Position numbers and translations under genes: made by a program. DNA of 64,000 bases from assembly GCA_021802775.1 (NCBI GenBank), contig JAJZRJ010000012.1, positions 1-64,000 of the forward strand. The letters are read 5' to 3'. How positions within the stretch are numbered: the stretch's first letter is position 1; each line of letters starts with the position of its first letter. Below the pieces are notes generated by a model. It was not told the origin of the DNA. It saw only the letters and a list, made by a program, of their open reading frames with translations, and made no database searches. Below are positions 52,199 to 60,481 of this stretch, piece by piece. This stretch comes from Deltaproteobacteria bacterium. Its GTDB lineage: Bacteria; Desulfobacterota; Desulfobulbia; Desulfobulbales; Desulfurivibrionaceae.

Positions 52199-53247
52199 CG
52201 GCCCACCCGCACCCGCTGGCCCTCGCTGAAACGCTGCATCTTCTCGGCCGGCGCCACCGCAACGGTTGCCTGCGCATCAAGCCCGGAGGTGATCTCGATC
52301 ATCCCCTGCCGGTCCTCGATGCCGGTGGTGATTTCCTGAAAACGAAGTCGTCCCTTTTCGAGGCGCCACACCCCGCGGCGACCCTCACGAAAGGCCAGCG
52401 CGGCCCTGGGCAGCGCCAAGACGCCACGCCGGGCGCCGGCCGTAATCAAGACCTCGGCCTGCTCACCAAGGCGGAACTCCGCCCGCGGCTGCGCAAAGTC
52501 CACGTCCACTTCCAATTCCTCCGTCACGCGGTCGCTTTCCCGGCCAAGCCGGGCGACCTGGCCAGGGATTTTCTCGCCCGGCGCCGAACGAAGCGTGATG
52601 AGGGCCGGCTGTCCCGGGGCCAGGCCCTTGAGCTGCGACTCGTCCACGTTGGCCTTGACCCACACGGTGCGGTGATCGGCGAGCAGGAAGATCGGCACCC
52701 CGGCAGTCACCGTGGCCCCCGGTTCCAGGAGCCGCCGGATGACAAGGCCATCCTCCGGCGCCACGATGGTGGCGTCCGCCAGCCGGGACTGGCTCGCGAC
52801 CACCGCCTCCCTGGCCAACAGAAAGGCGGTTTCGTACTGTTCCGCCTCCTGCCGCGAGACCAGTTCCTTGGCGGCCAGCGCCTTGAAGCGAGCCGCGTTC
52901 TTTTCCGCCAGTGCCAGAGTGGCGCGGGCCTGCCGGTGCTGCGCCGCCAGTTCGCTGGTATCGAGCCGTGCCAACACCTGCCCCTGCGTGACCATATCCC
53001 CCTGATCCGCGCTCACCTCGACAATCCGTCCGGTGATCTTGCTGGCGACGTTGACCACCACCTTGGCCTCCACCGTGCCGTTGCCATATACCCGGGCCAC
53101 GAGATCCTGTTTGAGCGGCCGCACCTCCCGGACCCGGGGCGGCCCCAAAACCGTGAGCCGCAACCCCACGAAGAGGACCAGCCCGCCGGCCAGCACCATC
53201 ATGAGTTTCTTCCGCTTCTGCAGCAGTGCCCCAAATTGCATCGCCAT
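52195..53247 (-). CDS. HlyD-like periplasmic adaptor protein (DevB-like)
   Basis: Membrane-fusion protein linking the inner-membrane ABC exporter to TolC. The 350-residue protein has an N-terminal membrane anchor (LMMVLAGGLVLFVGLRL), split lipoyl halves (VNVASKITGRIVEVSADQGDMVTQGQVLARLDTSEL and IVAPEDGLVIRRLLEPGATVTAG), a helical hairpin between them, and beta-barrel/membrane-proximal domains (VWVKANVDESQLKGLAPGQPA). It overlaps the permease gene and follows tolC by 15 bases. Confidence 0.92.
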   Translation of the reverse strand: MAMQFGALLQKRKKLMMVLAGGLVLFVGLRLTVLGPPRVREVRPLKQDLVARVYGNGTVEAKVVVNVASKITGRIVEVSADQGDMVTQGQVLARLDTSELAAQHRQARATLALAEKNAARFKALAAKELVSRQEAEQYETAFLLAREAVVASQSRLADATIVAPEDGLVIRRLLEPGATVTAGVPIFLLADHRTVWVKANVDESQLKGLAPGQPALITLRSAPGEKIPGQVARLGRESDRVTEELEVDVDFAQPRAEFRLGEQAEVLITAGARRGVLALPRAALAFREGRRGVWRLEKGRLRFQEITTGIEDRQGMIEITSGLDAQATVAVAPAEKMQRFSEGQRVRVGR

Positions 53248-53262
53248 TCTCCTGTTCCGCTC

Positions 53263-54522
53263 TTACCGGCCTAACGCCCGTTCCAACCGCACCAGCGCAA
53301 TCTCCCGGTCGTATCCGGCCTGAATCTTCGCGGTTTCCGCATTCAAGGACTGGGCCTGGGCATCCACCGCATCGATGGTGGTGCCCACCCCCTCCCGATA
53401 CCGTTCCATCGCCAGCCGCTGACTTTCCCGGGCCGCGGCCGCCTCTTTGGTGCTGGCCTCAAGCCGCGCCTCGGCCTCCCTAACCCCCAGCCAGGCAGAC
53501 TCCACTTCCTTCCCGACCTGGATGCGCAGATTCCGCTGTTGGGCGGTGAGCCCCTCCATGGCGGCTCTGGCCTCCCGTACCTGGTTCTTAGTGGCAAAGC
53601 CGGAAAAGAGCGGCAGGGAGACATTGACCCCCACCGTCCAGACCTCGCCTTCGGGCAGGACGGTTTGGCCGGCATCGCCATAACTCGCGGTCCCCGAAAG
53701 GGCAGGAAGATATCCGCTCCAGGCGGACTGCAACGAACCGGCGGCCGACTCCTTGAGGGCGGCCACCCGTTTCAATTCCTTCCTCGCAGCCAGGGCCTCC
53801 TCCCGTAAGGCAGCCACCTCGGCCGGCACCTTTGCCGCCGCGATTTCCGACGCGGCCAATGGCCGATTCCCCAGCGTTTCCACCCCCATGGCATGCGCCA
53901 GTTCAAGGCGGGCGATCTCCCGGTTGTTTTCCGCCCGAATCAGCAGGCTCTTGCCGGCAAAAAACGCCGCCTCGGTCCGCGCCACCTCCACCTTGGAGCG
54001 GGTGCCGTGGGCAAAAAACTCCGCTGCCTGATGGGCCAGCTTCTCCCTGGCCACCACGGTTTGCCGGCTGGCCTCCACCTGCCTTTCCGCCGCCAAAGCC
54101 AGATACCATGCGGCCTTGAGCCGGAAGGCCACGTCCTGACGGCTAAGCCCCAGCCCTTCATCCGCCGCATCCTTGGCCCCACGGGCTGCGGCGGTGGCGC
54201 CGGCAGTGCGGCCAAAATCATAGATATTCTGGCGCACCACCACCGCAGTGGAGGAAAACTCGGTCTCCCTGATGGCCCCCAAGGCGGTGAGGTAGGTGTC
54301 CCCCTTGCTCCAGTCGGCGGCCAGATTGACCTGGGGCCAATAGTTCGCCCTGGCCTGGCCGAGCCGCGCCTCAGCGGCCGCCAGCGCCGCGGCGGCCTCT
54401 TCGATCTGGGGGTGATTTTTGCTCGCCGTTGCCAGGGCCTCATCCAGGGTCAACGGCTCTGCGGCGGCAGCGAATCCGGTGCTGCTCACAAGAAGCCCAA
54501 CCAACCAAAATATTTTTTTCAT
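53263..54522 (-). CDS. TolC-family outer-membrane efflux protein
   Basis: Outer-membrane channel of the tripartite exporter. The 419-residue protein has a signal peptide (MKKIFWLVGLLVSSTGFAAAAEP), and two OEP repeats: LDEALATASKNHPQIEEAAA with YWPQVNLAADWSKGDT, and the second half (ARKELKRVAALKESAAGSLQ, YLPALSGTASYGDA, SLPLFSGFATKNQVREARAA). The C-terminus IALVRLERALGR is intact. Start at ATG 54522, cutting off residues in the longer frame to 54633. The cluster order is tetR, tolC, adaptor, permease, ATPase. Confidence 0.92.
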   Translation of the reverse strand: MKKIFWLVGLLVSSTGFAAAAEPLTLDEALATASKNHPQIEEAAAALAAAEARLGQARANYWPQVNLAADWSKGDTYLTALGAIRETEFSSTAVVVRQNIYDFGRTAGATAAARGAKDAADEGLGLSRQDVAFRLKAAWYLALAAERQVEASRQTVVAREKLAHQAAEFFAHGTRSKVEVARTEAAFFAGKSLLIRAENNREIARLELAHAMGVETLGNRPLAASEIAAAKVPAEVAALREEALAARKELKRVAALKESAAGSLQSAWSGYLPALSGTASYGDAGQTVLPEGEVWTVGVNVSLPLFSGFATKNQVREARAAMEGLTAQQRNLRIQVGKEVESAWLGVREAEARLEASTKEAAAARESQRLAMERYREGVGTTIDAVDAQAQSLNAETAKIQAGYDREIALVRLERALGR

Positions 54523-54541
54523 ACGCCACCCATGCAATCTC

Positions 54542-55156
54542 TCAAACCTGTTCCGGGAGCGGAGGCTCCTGCAGCAGCCGTTGAAAATTCTTCCACAGTC
54601 GTGTTGCCTCGGCCTCCAGAGAAAAACCACCATGGCTGATGGACCACCGCAGGGCCGTGAACTGAATCATGCCGAGCAGGGTGATGGCTGTTTCCCGCGG
54701 AGCAAGGTCCGGACGGAATTCGCCGGTCCGGCACCCTTCGGCGATGAGCGCACTCAGTATCTCGACATACTGTGCAATCCGGCCGGCGATGCCGGCAGCC
54801 AATTGCCGATCACCGAGGTGAATCTCCTCGGAAAAGATGAACCGGGGCAGACCCGGGGTTGCGGCGATAAGCGCGACATGGGAACGGAAAATGGCGTTCA
54901 GTTTGTCCAGGGCCTTTTTTTCCCCGGCTGCGAGCCGGATTGCCTTGCCCAGCACCGCCTCACCGATAAAATCGCCGATCGCGGCCAGGATCTCCTGTTT
55001 GCCGCGAAAATGGCGATAGATGTTGGCCCCGCTCATCCCGGCCCGGCTGGCGATCTCGGTAATGGTAAGGTCGCGCATCCCTTTTTCGCCGATGATCTGC
55101 AGTGCCGCCTGCACGATCTCTTGTTTGCGAATCCGGGTATTTTTTTTGCTTTTCAT
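54542..55156 (-). CDS. TetR-family repressor of the export operon
   Basis: A 204-residue TetR-type regulator. The N-terminal helix-turn-helix is clear: RKQEIVQAALQIIGEKGMRD, LTITEIASRAGMSGANIYRHFRGKQEILAAI. The C-terminal ligand domain is not similar to a known sensor. It is first in the operon, 20 bases before tolC, and a palindrome stands right upstream of its start, so autoregulation and control of the exporter are likely. I start at ATG 55156 (MKSKKNTRIR); the frame to 55180 would cover the palindrome. Confidence 0.9.
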   Translation of the reverse strand: MKSKKNTRIRKQEIVQAALQIIGEKGMRDLTITEIASRAGMSGANIYRHFRGKQEILAAIGDFIGEAVLGKAIRLAAGEKKALDKLNAIFRSHVALIAATPGLPRFIFSEEIHLGDRQLAAGIAGRIAQYVEILSALIAEGCRTGEFRPDLAPRETAITLLGMIQFTALRWSISHGGFSLEAEATRLWKNFQRLLQEPPLPEQV

Positions 55157-55168
55157 AACGCCCCCGAT

Positions 55169-55184
55169 GTGAATAACCATTCAC
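55169..55184 (-). promoter_or_regulatory. palindromic operator for the TetR repressor
   Basis: GTGAAT-AACC-ATTCAC is a perfect 6-base inverted repeat with a 4-base centre, 12 bases upstream of the tetR ATG. The size and position fit a TetR-type operator overlapping the leader or promoter of the tetR-tolC operon. Confidence 0.7.
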
Positions 55185-55293
55185 GTAACAGGAGACCATG
55201 ACGCTGTCAAGCGCTTTTCCGCCAAACCGGCCCCAGGGGCCACCGCGGCGATAACGCCCGCCATCGCGGATTCTCTGCCACGTTTCGCCGCCA

Positions 55294-55320
55294 TTGCCAA
55301 AACCTGTTGCCTTTTGGCAA
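55294..55320. repeat. inverted repeat upstream of the Rho_N-like gene
   Basis: TTGCCAAAA-CCTGTTGCC-TTTTGGCAA: 9-base perfect arms. It sits just upstream of a TATAGT-like -10 (about 55333-55338), so it overlaps the -35 region of the next gene's promoter and could be an operator. Confidence 0.55.
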
Positions 55321-55417
55321 TGGGGGTGTGCTATAGTGAAACACGGAAGCCAACCCCATGAGGCAAGGCGACAATGCCGAGGCCTTACAACCTTGCAGAC
55401 GATGACGAGGTGATCCC

Positions 55418-55786
55418 ATGGCAGTGCATACCGCGGAAGAACTCCAGCACCTGACCGTGAAAGAACTGCGCGAGCTCGCCAAGGAACTCCCTGGCGCAAC
55501 CGGCATTCATGCCATGAAGAAAGACGACCTGGTGACTCTGCTCTCCTCCGGCGCAGGCGGCAGCGGCGCGGCCAAGACGACGGCGGTGGCCCCGAAGCAA
55601 GCCAAACAGTCCGGGGCGAAAAAAAAGCCGCGGACCAAGAGCGAGATCAAATCCCTGCTCGGCGAATTGCACAAGGCCAAAGATAGCGCCCAAGTCACCA
55701 GGGACAGAGCCAGAATCGAGGTGTTGCGGCGCCGCATCAACCGGCTGAAGAAGCAGACCCGTAAACCCCAGCCCGCGGCTGCATAA
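55418..55786 (+). CDS. Rho N-terminal-domain-like basic protein
   Basis: A 122-residue protein. The N-terminus (LTVKELRELAKELPGATGIHAMKKDDLVTLL) is a Rho_N/SAP-like helical domain, as found at the start of transcription terminator Rho. After a Gly/Ala/Lys-rich linker comes a basic helical part (KSEIKSLLGELHKAKDSAQV, RIEVLRRRINRLKKQTRK) that ends in PQPAAA. It has no Rho ATPase. It is likely a small nucleic-acid-binding protein of unknown role. It is monocistronic, with its own promoter and a terminator at 55814-55844. Confidence 0.8.
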   Translation: MAVHTAEELQHLTVKELRELAKELPGATGIHAMKKDDLVTLLSSGAGGSGAAKTTAVAPKQAKQSGAKKKPRTKSEIKSLLGELHKAKDSAQVTRDRARIEVLRRRINRLKKQTRKPQPAAA

Positions 55787-55813
55787 TTTTTCCGGCATCG
55801 GCACCGGGACACA

Positions 55814-55844
55814 AGGCACCAGCGTGAGGCTGGCGCCTTTTTTT
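55814..55844 (+). terminator. intrinsic terminator after the Rho_N-like gene
   Basis: AGGCACCAGC-GTGAG-GCTGGCGCCT followed by seven T: a 9-pair stem with one A-C mismatch, 27 bases after the stop codon. Confidence 0.85.
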
Positions 55845-56014
55845 GGCCCAACGCACTCCGGCCGGCGCCGGTCGCCTTTCACGCCCAAAAGATACCGCGT
55901 GAGAGTAGGCATCCAGAGGGAATTTTTCAAAAATTTCTGTATCACTCCCGCAAAAACCTCGCTACAATGGGGCAGGCCTGTACTGAACGATCCTTATTGA
56001 AGCACAATGAAATC

Positions 56015-56665
56015 ATGAACTCCGACTACCTGAACCGCCGCGAAAGTTTCCGCATCGATACCATCATCCCGACCTCGGTCCGCAAACTTTCCCCCGGCGC
56101 ACCGCCGGAGGCGAAAATCGTGCCGGTTACCCTCATCGACTCCACCAGTTGGGCCGCCGAACTCATGGCCAGCAGCGAGGAGGTCAACACCTCCTTCGCC
56201 CTGCTCCTCATCGAGATCAACGCCAAGCTGGACCTGCTCCTCGGCGAGACCGCACCCAAGGAACGCCCGGCCGGCAAACGCCCCCCGCAGGTATCGTTAG
56301 GTCAATTACTCTACCAGGCCGGCGCCAAGACCGACCAACTCCTTGCCCGTCAGCATATCGGGCGTCCGGAGGATGCCATCCGGGTCAGCGAGGTGAGCCT
56401 GAGCGCCAGCGGCATCAAGCTCCACACCATGAACAATGTCTCGGTCGGCGATGTAGTGGAGGTGCGGATGCTGCTCAACGCCAACCAGCCGGTGTGGGTG
56501 CTGGTGGGCGGCTCCATCGTACGGGTTACCGTGGCCCCGGAAGGAGACCGGGAGGTGGCGATCAATTTCCTGCCCATGGCCGACCCGGTCAGGAATGCCA
56601 TCACCACCTACGCCCTGAAAAAACAAAAGGAACAGCTCCGGGCGGAACGCTTCCAGGACCTGTAA
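56015..56665 (+). CDS. atypical PilZ-domain protein upstream of motAB
   Basis: A 216-residue protein with the RxxxR-like RRESFRIDTIIP start, then a helical insertion of about 80 residues (TSFALLLIEINAKLDLLLGE and so on), then VSLSASGIKLHTMNNVSVGDVVEVRMLL. The second PilZ motif, normally D/NxSxxG, reads SLSASG with Ser in the first place. The insertion-type architecture recalls the tetrameric atypical PilZ proteins. Its place 60 bases before motA suggests a link between c-di-GMP and motility. I start at ATG 56015 instead of 55967. Confidence 0.75.
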   Translation: MNSDYLNRRESFRIDTIIPTSVRKLSPGAPPEAKIVPVTLIDSTSWAAELMASSEEVNTSFALLLIEINAKLDLLLGETAPKERPAGKRPPQVSLGQLLYQAGAKTDQLLARQHIGRPEDAIRVSEVSLSASGIKLHTMNNVSVGDVVEVRMLLNANQPVWVLVGGSIVRVTVAPEGDREVAINFLPMADPVRNAITTYALKKQKEQLRAERFQDL

Positions 56666-56725
56666 TCCCTTGGCGGCGACCGACGCTCGAACGCGCATAA
56701 CCATGAATCGTTCCCAGAGGTCTAC

Positions 56726-57595
56726 ATGACAGCTATCATCGGTATCGTCGTGGTGCTCGCCGCGGTCCTCGGCGGCTACGCCATGGAAAGCGGCAACTTC
56801 CACGTTCTCTTCCAGCCCGCCGAGTTCCTCATCATCTTCGGCGCGGCCATCGGCTCCCTGATCCTTTCCTCACCGAGCAAGGTCTTCAAGGCCATCATCA
56901 AGGACATCGGCCACGTCTTCACCGATTCCAAGCTCAACAAGGGTTATTACATCCGCCTGCTGCTGCTCCTGAACGCGGTTTACGCCAAAATCAAGAAGGA
57001 GGGGTTGATCGCCATCGAGGCGGACGTGGAGAACTACGAAAAAAGCGCCCTCTTCCAGAAGCACAGCGACATCATGGGTGACCGCGACGTGGCGGAGTTC
57101 ATCTGCGATACCATCCGGGTGATGATCACCGCCAACTACCCGCCCCATGAAATGGAAAACCTCATGGACATCGACCTTGAGATCAACAACCACGAGCGGA
57201 TGGTGCCCTCCCACAGCATCAACAAGATGGGCGATGCCCTGCCGGGCCTCGGCATCGTCGCGGCGGTACTGGGCGTTGTTCTCACCATGGGCATGATCAC
57301 CGAGCCGCCCGAGGTGCTGGGCCACCACATCGGCGCCGCGCTGGTCGGCACCTTCCTCGGCGTACTCACCTGCTACGGCTTTGTCGGCCCCATCGCCACC
57401 AACCTGGAACACAAGGCCAACGAACGGGCGGCCTACATGAACGTCATCAAGACCTCGCTGATGGCCGCGTACTCCACTGACTTCATGATCCACTTTGCCA
57501 TCGAATCCGGCCGCCGGGCCATCCCCGGCGAGGACCGCCCCTCCTTCCTGGAAGTTGAGGACGCGCTGAAGAAATGGAAAGCAACAAAAAGCTGA
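56726..57595 (+). CDS. motA: flagellar motor stator protein MotA
   Basis: Proton (or sodium) channel subunit of the flagellar stator. The 289-residue protein has four membrane segments: TAIIGIVVVLAAVLGGYAME, FLIIFGAAIGSLILSS, the MotA loop with a long cytoplasmic domain, then MGDALPGLGIVAAVLGVVLTMG and IGAALVGTFLGVLTCYGFVGPI. The PGLGIVAAVLG segment is the typical MotA third helix and fits ion conduction. It overlaps motB by 22 bases. Confidence 0.95.
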   Translation: MTAIIGIVVVLAAVLGGYAMESGNFHVLFQPAEFLIIFGAAIGSLILSSPSKVFKAIIKDIGHVFTDSKLNKGYYIRLLLLLNAVYAKIKKEGLIAIEADVENYEKSALFQKHSDIMGDRDVAEFICDTIRVMITANYPPHEMENLMDIDLEINNHERMVPSHSINKMGDALPGLGIVAAVLGVVLTMGMITEPPEVLGHHIGAALVGTFLGVLTCYGFVGPIATNLEHKANERAAYMNVIKTSLMAAYSTDFMIHFAIESGRRAIPGEDRPSFLEVEDALKKWKATKS

Positions 57596-58407
57596 CCATC
57601 ATCATCAAAAAGAAGAAGAAGGGCGGGGCTGGCGGCCACCATGGCGGCAGCTGGAAGGTGGCCTATGCCGACTTCGTCACCGCCATGATGGCCTTCTTCC
57701 TGCTCATGTGGCTGCTCAGCATGACGCCGCAAGAGAAGAAGGAGGAAATCGCCTACTACTTCAAACACTTCAGCCTGTTCAAAGAGGGTTCCGGCACCAA
57801 CCCCCAGATGGGCATCAGCACCCAGCAGAGTTCGCAGATCAGCATCGAACCAGCCCCGCCCAGTGGCCCGGCCACCGATGGCGAATTGCAGCAGGCGGAA
57901 GAGTTCAAGGAGCAGGTTGAAAAAGAGATCTCCACCCAAATGGAGAAACTCAAGGATCAGGTGGTCGTCACCTTCTTCCAGGGCGGGGTCAAGGTGGACA
58001 TCATGGACAAGGTCGGCACCCCGATGTTCGCCCTCGGCAGCACGGAACTGACCGACGACGGCAGGAAGCTCATCGCGCTGATCAGCGAGAACATCAAGGA
58101 AACCAAATACCAGGTGGAGATCGAAGGCCATACCGACGCGGTCACCTATTCCACCCGCCAGTACGGCAACTGGGAACTCTCCACCGCCCGCGCCTCCGCC
58201 GCCCGCGTGGCGCTGGAAAAAAATGGCCTGGACGCCTCCCGTCTCATCCGGGTTTCCGGTTATGCCGCCACCCAGCCGGTGATCAAGGACAACCCCTATG
58301 ACCCGCGCAACCGCAGGATCAGCCTGCGTCTTTATCCGGAAGACGCCAGTGGCGGCGCTTCACCGCAAAACCAGCAATCCGCCCCGGAGGGTACACCGCG
58401 CAAATAG
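57574..58407 (+). CDS. motB: flagellar motor stator protein MotB
   Basis: Stator partner of MotA that anchors to peptidoglycan. The 277-residue protein has a basic N-terminus (KLTIIIKKKKKGG), the single membrane helix with its essential Asp in AYADFVTAMMAFFLLMWLLSM, a plug-like region, and a C-terminal OmpA-like domain (IEGHTDAVTYSTRQYGNWEL, SAARVALEKNGLDASRL, RNRRISLRLYP). All features of a working MotB are present. It is coupled to motA by overlap. Confidence 0.95.
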   Translation: MESNKKLTIIIKKKKKGGAGGHHGGSWKVAYADFVTAMMAFFLLMWLLSMTPQEKKEEIAYYFKHFSLFKEGSGTNPQMGISTQQSSQISIEPAPPSGPATDGELQQAEEFKEQVEKEISTQMEKLKDQVVVTFFQGGVKVDIMDKVGTPMFALGSTELTDDGRKLIALISENIKETKYQVEIEGHTDAVTYSTRQYGNWELSTARASAARVALEKNGLDASRLIRVSGYAATQPVIKDNPYDPRNRRISLRLYPEDASGGASPQNQQSAPEGTPRK

Positions 58408-58513
58408 CGCTTGAGGCGCTCCGTGAACTGAATCACATAGTATTTTTGTTGCGGTTCAACGATATCAGGCCTTGTCCCCCCCCATGGGGGCAAGCGTAGA
58501 CGAGGGGGTACTG

Positions 58514-59632
58514 ATGTCAGGGAACGCTAGTTGCGACAAAATCCAGCAGCTTCTTGATCGTGCCGATGTCCGAATCAATGGCGACCGGCCATGGGACGTC
58601 CAGGTTCTCCATCCTGATTTCTACGCGCGACTTTTTGCCCACGGCACCATGGGCCTTGGCGAATCTTACATGGATGGCTGGTGGGAGTGCCCGGCCATCG
58701 ATGAAATGGTCCACCGGGCGTTCCGGGCCGGCCTCGCCGACAAACTCCACTGCTGCCAAAACCGGCTGCACATCCTCAAGGCCAGACTCTCCAACCGGCA
58801 GAAGCTCTCCCGCGCCTATCAGGTCGGAGAACATCACTACGACATCGGCAACGACCTCTACGAACGCATGCTCGATCACCGCATGATTTACAGTTGCGCC
58901 TATTGGAAGAAGGCAACATCGCTCGATGCCGCCCAGGAAGCAAAACTTGAACTGGTCTGCCACAAGCTCGGTCTGGAGCCAGGAATGCACGTGCTCGATA
59001 TCGGCTGCGGCTGGGGCGGCATGGCTCACTTTGCCGCGGAACGCCATGGCGTGAGCGTTACCGGCGTGACGGTTTCACGAGAACAGGCGGAACTCGCCCG
59101 GCAACGCTGCCAGGGGTGGCCTGTCGATATCCGCCTCCAGGATTATCGGACCCTGACCGGCAAATTTGACCGCATTCTCTCGCTGGGTATGTTCGAGCAC
59201 GTCGGCTACAAAAACTACCGGACCTTCATGCGCACCTGCCGGCAATTGCTTACGGACACCGGCCTGCTGCTGCTCCACACCATTGGTTCCAACCAGTCGG
59301 CCTGCACCATCGATCCCTGGATCGACCGCTATATCTTCCCCAACGCCATGCTGCCCTCGGCCAGCCAGATCAGCAGGGCATTCGACGGCCTGTTCGTGTT
59401 GGAAGACTGGCATAATTTCGGCGTGGACTACGACCGCACGCTCATAGAATGGCACACCAACCTTGACACCCACTGGCCGCGGCTTGAGAAAAAATATGGC
59501 GAGCGCTTCCGCCGCATGTGGCGTTATTATCTGCTCTCCTGCGCCGGCTCCTTCCGGTCAAGGGAGAACCAGCTTTGGCAGATTGTCCTTGCCCCGCAAG
59601 GGGTATCGGGCGGCTACCAGGCGCCCCGGTGA
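58514..59632 (+). CDS. cfa: cyclopropane-fatty-acyl-phospholipid synthase
   Basis: Methylates cis-unsaturated phospholipid acyl chains to cyclopropanes using SAM. The 372-residue protein has the N-domain VQVLHPDFYARLFAHGTMGLGESYMDGWWEC, QVGEHHYDIGNDLYERMLDHRMIYSCAYW, the SAM-binding VLDIGCGWGGMAHFAAERHG, ILSLGMFEHVGYKNYRTFM, HTIGSNQ and IDRYIFPNAMLPSASQI. The family bicarbonate and catalytic residues fall in these blocks. Start at ATG 58514, with GAGGGGG upstream. Confidence 0.95.
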   Translation: MSGNASCDKIQQLLDRADVRINGDRPWDVQVLHPDFYARLFAHGTMGLGESYMDGWWECPAIDEMVHRAFRAGLADKLHCCQNRLHILKARLSNRQKLSRAYQVGEHHYDIGNDLYERMLDHRMIYSCAYWKKATSLDAAQEAKLELVCHKLGLEPGMHVLDIGCGWGGMAHFAAERHGVSVTGVTVSREQAELARQRCQGWPVDIRLQDYRTLTGKFDRILSLGMFEHVGYKNYRTFMRTCRQLLTDTGLLLLHTIGSNQSACTIDPWIDRYIFPNAMLPSASQISRAFDGLFVLEDWHNFGVDYDRTLIEWHTNLDTHWPRLEKKYGERFRRMWRYYLLSCAGSFRSRENQLWQIVLAPQGVSGGYQAPR

Positions 59633-59677
59633 CGCCCTCCTCCGACGCCGGACCCATCACACGCAAGGACACTCGCC

Positions 59678-60454
59678 ATGTTCGTGGCCAAAAAGATCAT
59701 CACCCTATTGCTCATGCCGTTGCCCCTGCTGCTGTTCCTTGGGCTGGCCGGACTGCTGCTGCTCTGGTTCTCCCGGCGCCAGCACACCGGCAAGGCGCTG
59801 GTGGGTCTGGCGCTTCTTCTCCTGGCCGTGGCCAGCTCCCCATGGGTGGCCAACCGGCTCCTCGGCCCCCTGGAACGGCACTACCCGCCGATCCTCACGC
59901 GCCAACCGACCACCGAATACATCGTGGTCCTGGGCGGCGGCCACGTCTCGGAGCAGGGGCTGCCCGCCGTCAGCCGGCTGAACGGTTCCTCTCTTGCCAG
60001 GCTTGTCGAGGGTATCCGCCTCTACCGGCTGCATCCCGGCAGCAAACTGCTGCTCTCGGGCGGCCCGGTATTCGATCCGAAGCCGGAGGCTGCCACCATG
60101 CAGGCCGTGGCCCTGGCGCTGGGAGTGCCGGCTCATGATATCACGATTGAGGTTGCCTCCCGGGACACGGCCGAGCAGGCCAAACACCTCGCGCCACTGC
60201 TCGGCGACAAACGCTTCCTGCTGGTCACCTCCGCCTCGCACCTGCCACGCGCCATGGCCCTCTTCCGCCAGCAGCACCTCTCCCCCATTGCCGCCCCAAC
60301 CGACTATCAGGTGAAACACGGCCAGCAGCACGGCCCTGGCCGTTATTTCCCCGGTGCCTCCTCCCTGCGGAAAAGCGAGATCGCCTTACACGAACATCTG
60401 GGACTTGCGTGGCTCCGGCTGCACATAGAATTCCGGGAGAATGTCACGCCCTGA
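59678..60454 (+). CDS. YdcF/ElyC-like DUF218 membrane protein
   Basis: A 258-residue protein with two N-terminal membrane segments (IITLLLMPLPLLLFLGLAGLLLL and ALVGLALLLLAVASSPWVANRLL) and a DUF218 domain: EYIVVLGGG, RLVEGIRLYRLHPGSKLLLSGG, VASRDTAEQAKHLAPLL and FLLVTSASHLPRAMALFRQ. Relatives ElyC and SanA act in envelope (peptidoglycan or lipid carrier) maintenance. It is 45 bases downstream of cfa. Confidence 0.88.
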   Translation: MFVAKKIITLLLMPLPLLLFLGLAGLLLLWFSRRQHTGKALVGLALLLLAVASSPWVANRLLGPLERHYPPILTRQPTTEYIVVLGGGHVSEQGLPAVSRLNGSSLARLVEGIRLYRLHPGSKLLLSGGPVFDPKPEAATMQAVALALGVPAHDITIEVASRDTAEQAKHLAPLLGDKRFLLVTSASHLPRAMALFRQQHLSPIAAPTDYQVKHGQQHGPGRYFPGASSLRKSEIALHEHLGLAWLRLHIEFRENVTP

Positions 60455-60481
60455 TTCCACACGCCCAAGAGGAGAATCGCC

